DNA of 64,000 nt from Theristus sp. LFF4_11. Taxonomy: Eukaryota; Nematoda; Chromadorea; Monhysterida; Xyalidae. The translations under genes and the position numbers were made by a program. The notes beneath the pieces are model-generated. The model made no database searches, was not told where the DNA came from, and saw only the letters and a program-made list of their open reading frames with translations. Location: the NCBI GenBank assembly GCA_030248135.1, contig JASANC010004021.1, forward strand, positions 1-64,000, in the 5' to 3' direction. Position 1 is the stretch's first letter. The number at the start of each line of letters is the position of its first letter. Of the stretch, positions 60,801 through 64,000 are shown piece after piece.

Positions 60801-62869
60801 AACAAAAACATAAAAAACTGAAACACAAAACTAAAGCTAAAATGAAATTTTCAATCGTCATCTCCGTCTACTCTCGGACGGCATAATGGTGAGGAGCGGA
60901 CGATGCAGTTTTCAAGCGTATCGGGGGTTGCGTTCGCCACCTCTTGTGAGCAGTCAACAAGGACACCCACTATCCTCATGCACCCCTCCTCACCTCAAGC
61001 ATCAATTGCGTGTGATGACTCTGTGCGTCGAGTAGCAACAGCAAATCATTGTGCCTCTGATTCTGCGCAACATTATTACTCGCTGAATTTCGACGACCGC
61101 GGGCATGCGAGACTTTCTTCGAGTACAAAGACAACATTTGGCGGTGCGTTGCGGAAAGGAGCGACTAGAAAACGTGTGAAAACGGTTTTCAAATATTCTA
61201 ACTTCGAGCGTGTGGATTTTGTGTTCTTGGACTCTGGGGCTGCCACACGTCACAACATCATCTCCAATGCTCAAGATAAACAAAAAGTGATCTAAAAAGG
61301 GTCCAATAAGCAAGAACGAGATCGAAGCGTGTACCTGAACATCCTCCGTTGGCAAACAGCACGGCTCAAATAAACTAGAATTTGCCAATTTCGTAAGTTT
61401 CCCCAAACTGATCAAACGAATTTGATCGAACCGCCTGAGTAAACTAGCAGGATCCAACGAAATCACGTGGTTGTTGTTGATATGGTGAGTTTCTTTTGAA
61501 ATACTGTACAGAAACGATCTGAGGTCCAGAACAGGCAAGTTGGCTGAAGAACGACTGTAAATTTGTGGCCTGGCAACATGGTCTAAGTTATGGTTTTGCC
61601 CTTGATAATCAGGCATAATGGCCGACGAAGTGGATGGAAGCGAAGTCGTCGGCTGGTTGCCTGCAATTTTGACAGGTTTCATTTTGATGTGTCAGTGAAA
61701 GTCGGAAAAAGATACAATCCATCGGTGTCGAGTGCTGAGTCCAGTTGCTTGCACTTCTCCAACACACATAATCTGGACACGACCCCCTGATATGGGGTCT
61801 GTTGTTGTTGCATGCTACAATGACCGGTCAAGTCAGTGAACCCAGATTATTGAAAACCTGCAACTGATCCGTTTGATGCAAACAAAACTAAAAAAAACAG
61901 CAAGAAACTTCACCGAGAGTCTCACATTGCAATGTTGTTGCTGTTGTTGCCTCATCCGAGTGCTCCACCAAACAACGATCAACACACAACAACTCGCAGT
62001 ACAACGTCGCCTCTGCGTCGGCGTAGTGCGTCTCGTGGAACAACACAGTCGCACAGCCACGATTTTGGTGTTGCCGATTTCTAATTTTCGACGGCTTCTC
62101 GTTAGGATTAGATTCGACTTCTTTATCATCCGGAATAATCAGGCGCACTTTCTCGTTGTCAATGTGCACTAGCTGGGAAGTGGGAAAATGACCAGTATTG
62201 TGGGAATGGAGTAAACAATTAGATTACTGTTCACAGATTCTCTCTGCCAATTACGAGTAAATTGAAACAATATTGTCTTGTGCATTATTTGCGCAAAAAA
62301 CACAAGTAATTCCGCGTTTCCAAAAAATCTGTTCACCTCATTGCACAGATTTCGATAGCGATAACTGCCGTTTCCCAGTTCCCGTTCACTGCTGAAGTGG
62401 ATTGCTTCAGATGCACATGAAGTTTCGTCATTCGCATCACCCGAGCGTATGATGTGCTGTTTCAGCATTCGTTCACTGACGATTGGCGGTACGCTGCATT
62501 GCTGTGGGACGATCACCTGCGAGTCGCGACGTTTTTTGAAATTGGTTTGAAGTTGGCTTCAGTGCGCTGATTGATTACGAATACAACTAATGAGAATGAT
62601 GGCAATTGCGAAACGAAGACATCCGAGTGCTGTCGCTTCGCTCCCATCAATCAGGCACAAAATTCTTGTGGCGGAAACAAAAATATGCAAGAGCGTTAAA
62701 GTTCAAACGCAGCCAATCAGCTGGCAGTGCTCAATAACAACCAATCACCAGGTACCGTCATTTTCTGTGCGCACACTTGCCGCCACAGCGTTTCATGTTG
62801 ATGTATCAACGTGCTGACAAACGTGTTGACCGCCAGATTCTCGTCGTAGCTGTTGCCAGCTGGAGCCAT
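54868..62869 (-). CDS. ANKRD27: ANKRD27 (VARP), right-arm copy
   Basis: This is a complete second copy in opposite orientation. The start codon is at 62,867-62,869 with the first exon 62756-62869; the last exons are 55346-55540 and 54868-55047. All exons recognised in the left copy are present with the same borders and no stop or frameshift that I could find. They include the VPS9 pieces, both CHPLCxCxxC motifs and both ankyrin blocks. It lacks the hAT insertion in the last intron. Most exons are identical in protein sequence or differ by one residue. The last exon differs at five of 59 positions (for example ALVLCKTETDH against ALVLGKTETEH, and SSDFVTP against SSGFATP). Two functional genes, or one gene plus its allele through misassembly, cannot be told apart from sequence alone. 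Confidence 0.92.
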
Positions 62870-64000
62870 TTTCTCAGCAAATTGTCGACATTGTCACCAA
62901 TTGCATGGTGAGACTGGCAGGTTTAACTTTTTTCTTTTCTTAAAGAACAAGTTCAATAACAACTAATTAGTAACCTAAGACGTTGATGGTATTGATCAAT
63001 GTCAATCCATCAACGTCTGCGGAAAACCAAACCATGCCAATCAGCTAGTCAAATAATGTGGTGATGTGTGACCAGTTTTAAAGTATAAAAATAACACCTG
63101 CTTGTGAGGCGCACGATGATGAATACGGTTTCTAAAGCAATCAGTAAAACATGGTTTTCATCACCAAAATATCCTTGCTGTTCTCTTTTGTTGGACAGCG
63201 AAAAATACAAGAAACACATGGCAACATGTTCCATCAAGACCAAACACCGTTCCATCAATAGTTTTTTTGCGACTACAAAACTCACAGAAAAGAACAACAC
63301 AAAAAAGGCAGAAGACAATGCAACTTGTTGTGAAAGGAAAATCAATCAAAAAAATTGAATTCAGAACCAGTAAACGGCAAATACTTTCATTGGAAAGGCA
63401 ATATACACCATCAGGAAGGCAAGCAAATTCTGTGAAAATCTCACAAACCGATATTGACAGAAAAAAATTAACGATTCTGAAAAACAGCCGAACGAAAAAC
63501 ATTTACTATAACTTTGAAAAGCCATTTGAAAAATTGACAATTTTAAAATTAAAAATATTAACATTTTGAATCACAAAATCTCAGTGTGAACTGGTGTCGG
63601 CAAAAAAAGCGAAAACTACGGCAAAAAAAAACTGACAGATATTATGACATGGTTAAAATAAACTTCTACGATTATATTTTTGCACTGACTTGGCTCAAGA
63701 ACGCATAATTCAAATCAAAATATTTTTTTGTGTGAGAGAGAAACTTAATAATTGCAGCAGATTTTCTATTCAAGACAGGCATCGACTGTCAGCCAGCCTG
63801 ATCCGAAAGCCAAAACATTGTTAAGCAACAAGCAAAAGGTAATTAGCCCAATAATGTACCAAAAAGCAGCGCAAAAAAACAACAACTTAAATATGTTATT
63901 ACGATAAATCAGACCTCATCGGGGTATCAGCACTGAATACTAAAGCTCAATTTTTATCCTTGAGATTTTTACTGTGACAGTAATTTTACATTATGAAACC
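62870..64000. other. Upstream region of the right ANKRD27 copy
   Basis: Mirror of left 11,594-12,725; it should contain the promoter of the right copy. No coding exon was seen. The inverted repeat continues past the window edge. Confidence 0.5.

Larger units (their letters stand above)
36149..64000 (-). repeat. Right arm of the giant inverted repeat (runs off the window)
   Basis: Reverse complement of 11,594-35,227 with its own insertions: 43,728-44,187, 47,068-47,837 and 48,103-54,060. It lacks the left-arm hAT element, both left-arm MITEs and the 565-bp central segment. The lengths of these insertions account for the difference in arm length (about 27.9 kb against 23.6 kb). Confidence 0.95.

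Overview
The window looks like nuclear DNA of an invertebrate animal. Its genes are split by short introns with T-rich TTTCAG-type 3' splice sites. Two conserved animal genes can be recognised (TM2D3 and ANKRD27/VARP), and several families of eukaryotic transposons are present. The phylum cannot be fixed from this sequence; the intron style would suit a nematode or another compact-genome invertebrate.

Layout. Positions 1-11,593 have no partner inside the window and carry, on the + strand, TM2D3 (845-2535, 5' end not resolved) and a long unrecognised gene (about 3461-11289) for a Ser/Thr/Gln-rich protein with an AT-hook. From 11,594 to the right edge the window is one giant inverted repeat: left arm 11,594-35,227, spacer 35,228-36,148, right arm 36,149-64,000. 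The right arm runs off the window, so the left arm may extend further left too. Each arm has a complete ANKRD27 gene at its outer end (+ strand 12,726-21,891; - strand 54,868-62,869), about 12 kb with no convincing conserved gene, and a tiny gene for a putative secreted peptide next to the centre. The inner ends of the arms carry mirrored 15-bp minisatellites.

The arms are nearly identical over ANKRD27 but differ by clean insertions, so each serves as the empty site for the other. The left arm alone has a 1.15-kb hAT-type element, two TA-flanked MITEs and a 565-bp segment holding one macroglobulin-like exon. The right arm alone has a C-rich TA-flanked MITE, a 770-bp insertion and a ~6-kb Penelope-like retroelement. 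That element has its GIY-YIG nuclease domain in front of the reverse transcriptase, an L1-ORF1-like first ORF with an intron, and two nearly identical ~680-bp flanking repeats. The spacer holds a piece of a MULE-type transposase.

Function. TM2D3 is a Notch-pathway-linked membrane protein and ANKRD27 an endosomal Rab GEF/retromer/VAMP7 adaptor; no joint pathway is implied by their proximity. The main caution is that a palindrome whose arms differ by transposon insertions could also arise if two haplotypes were joined head to head in assembly.
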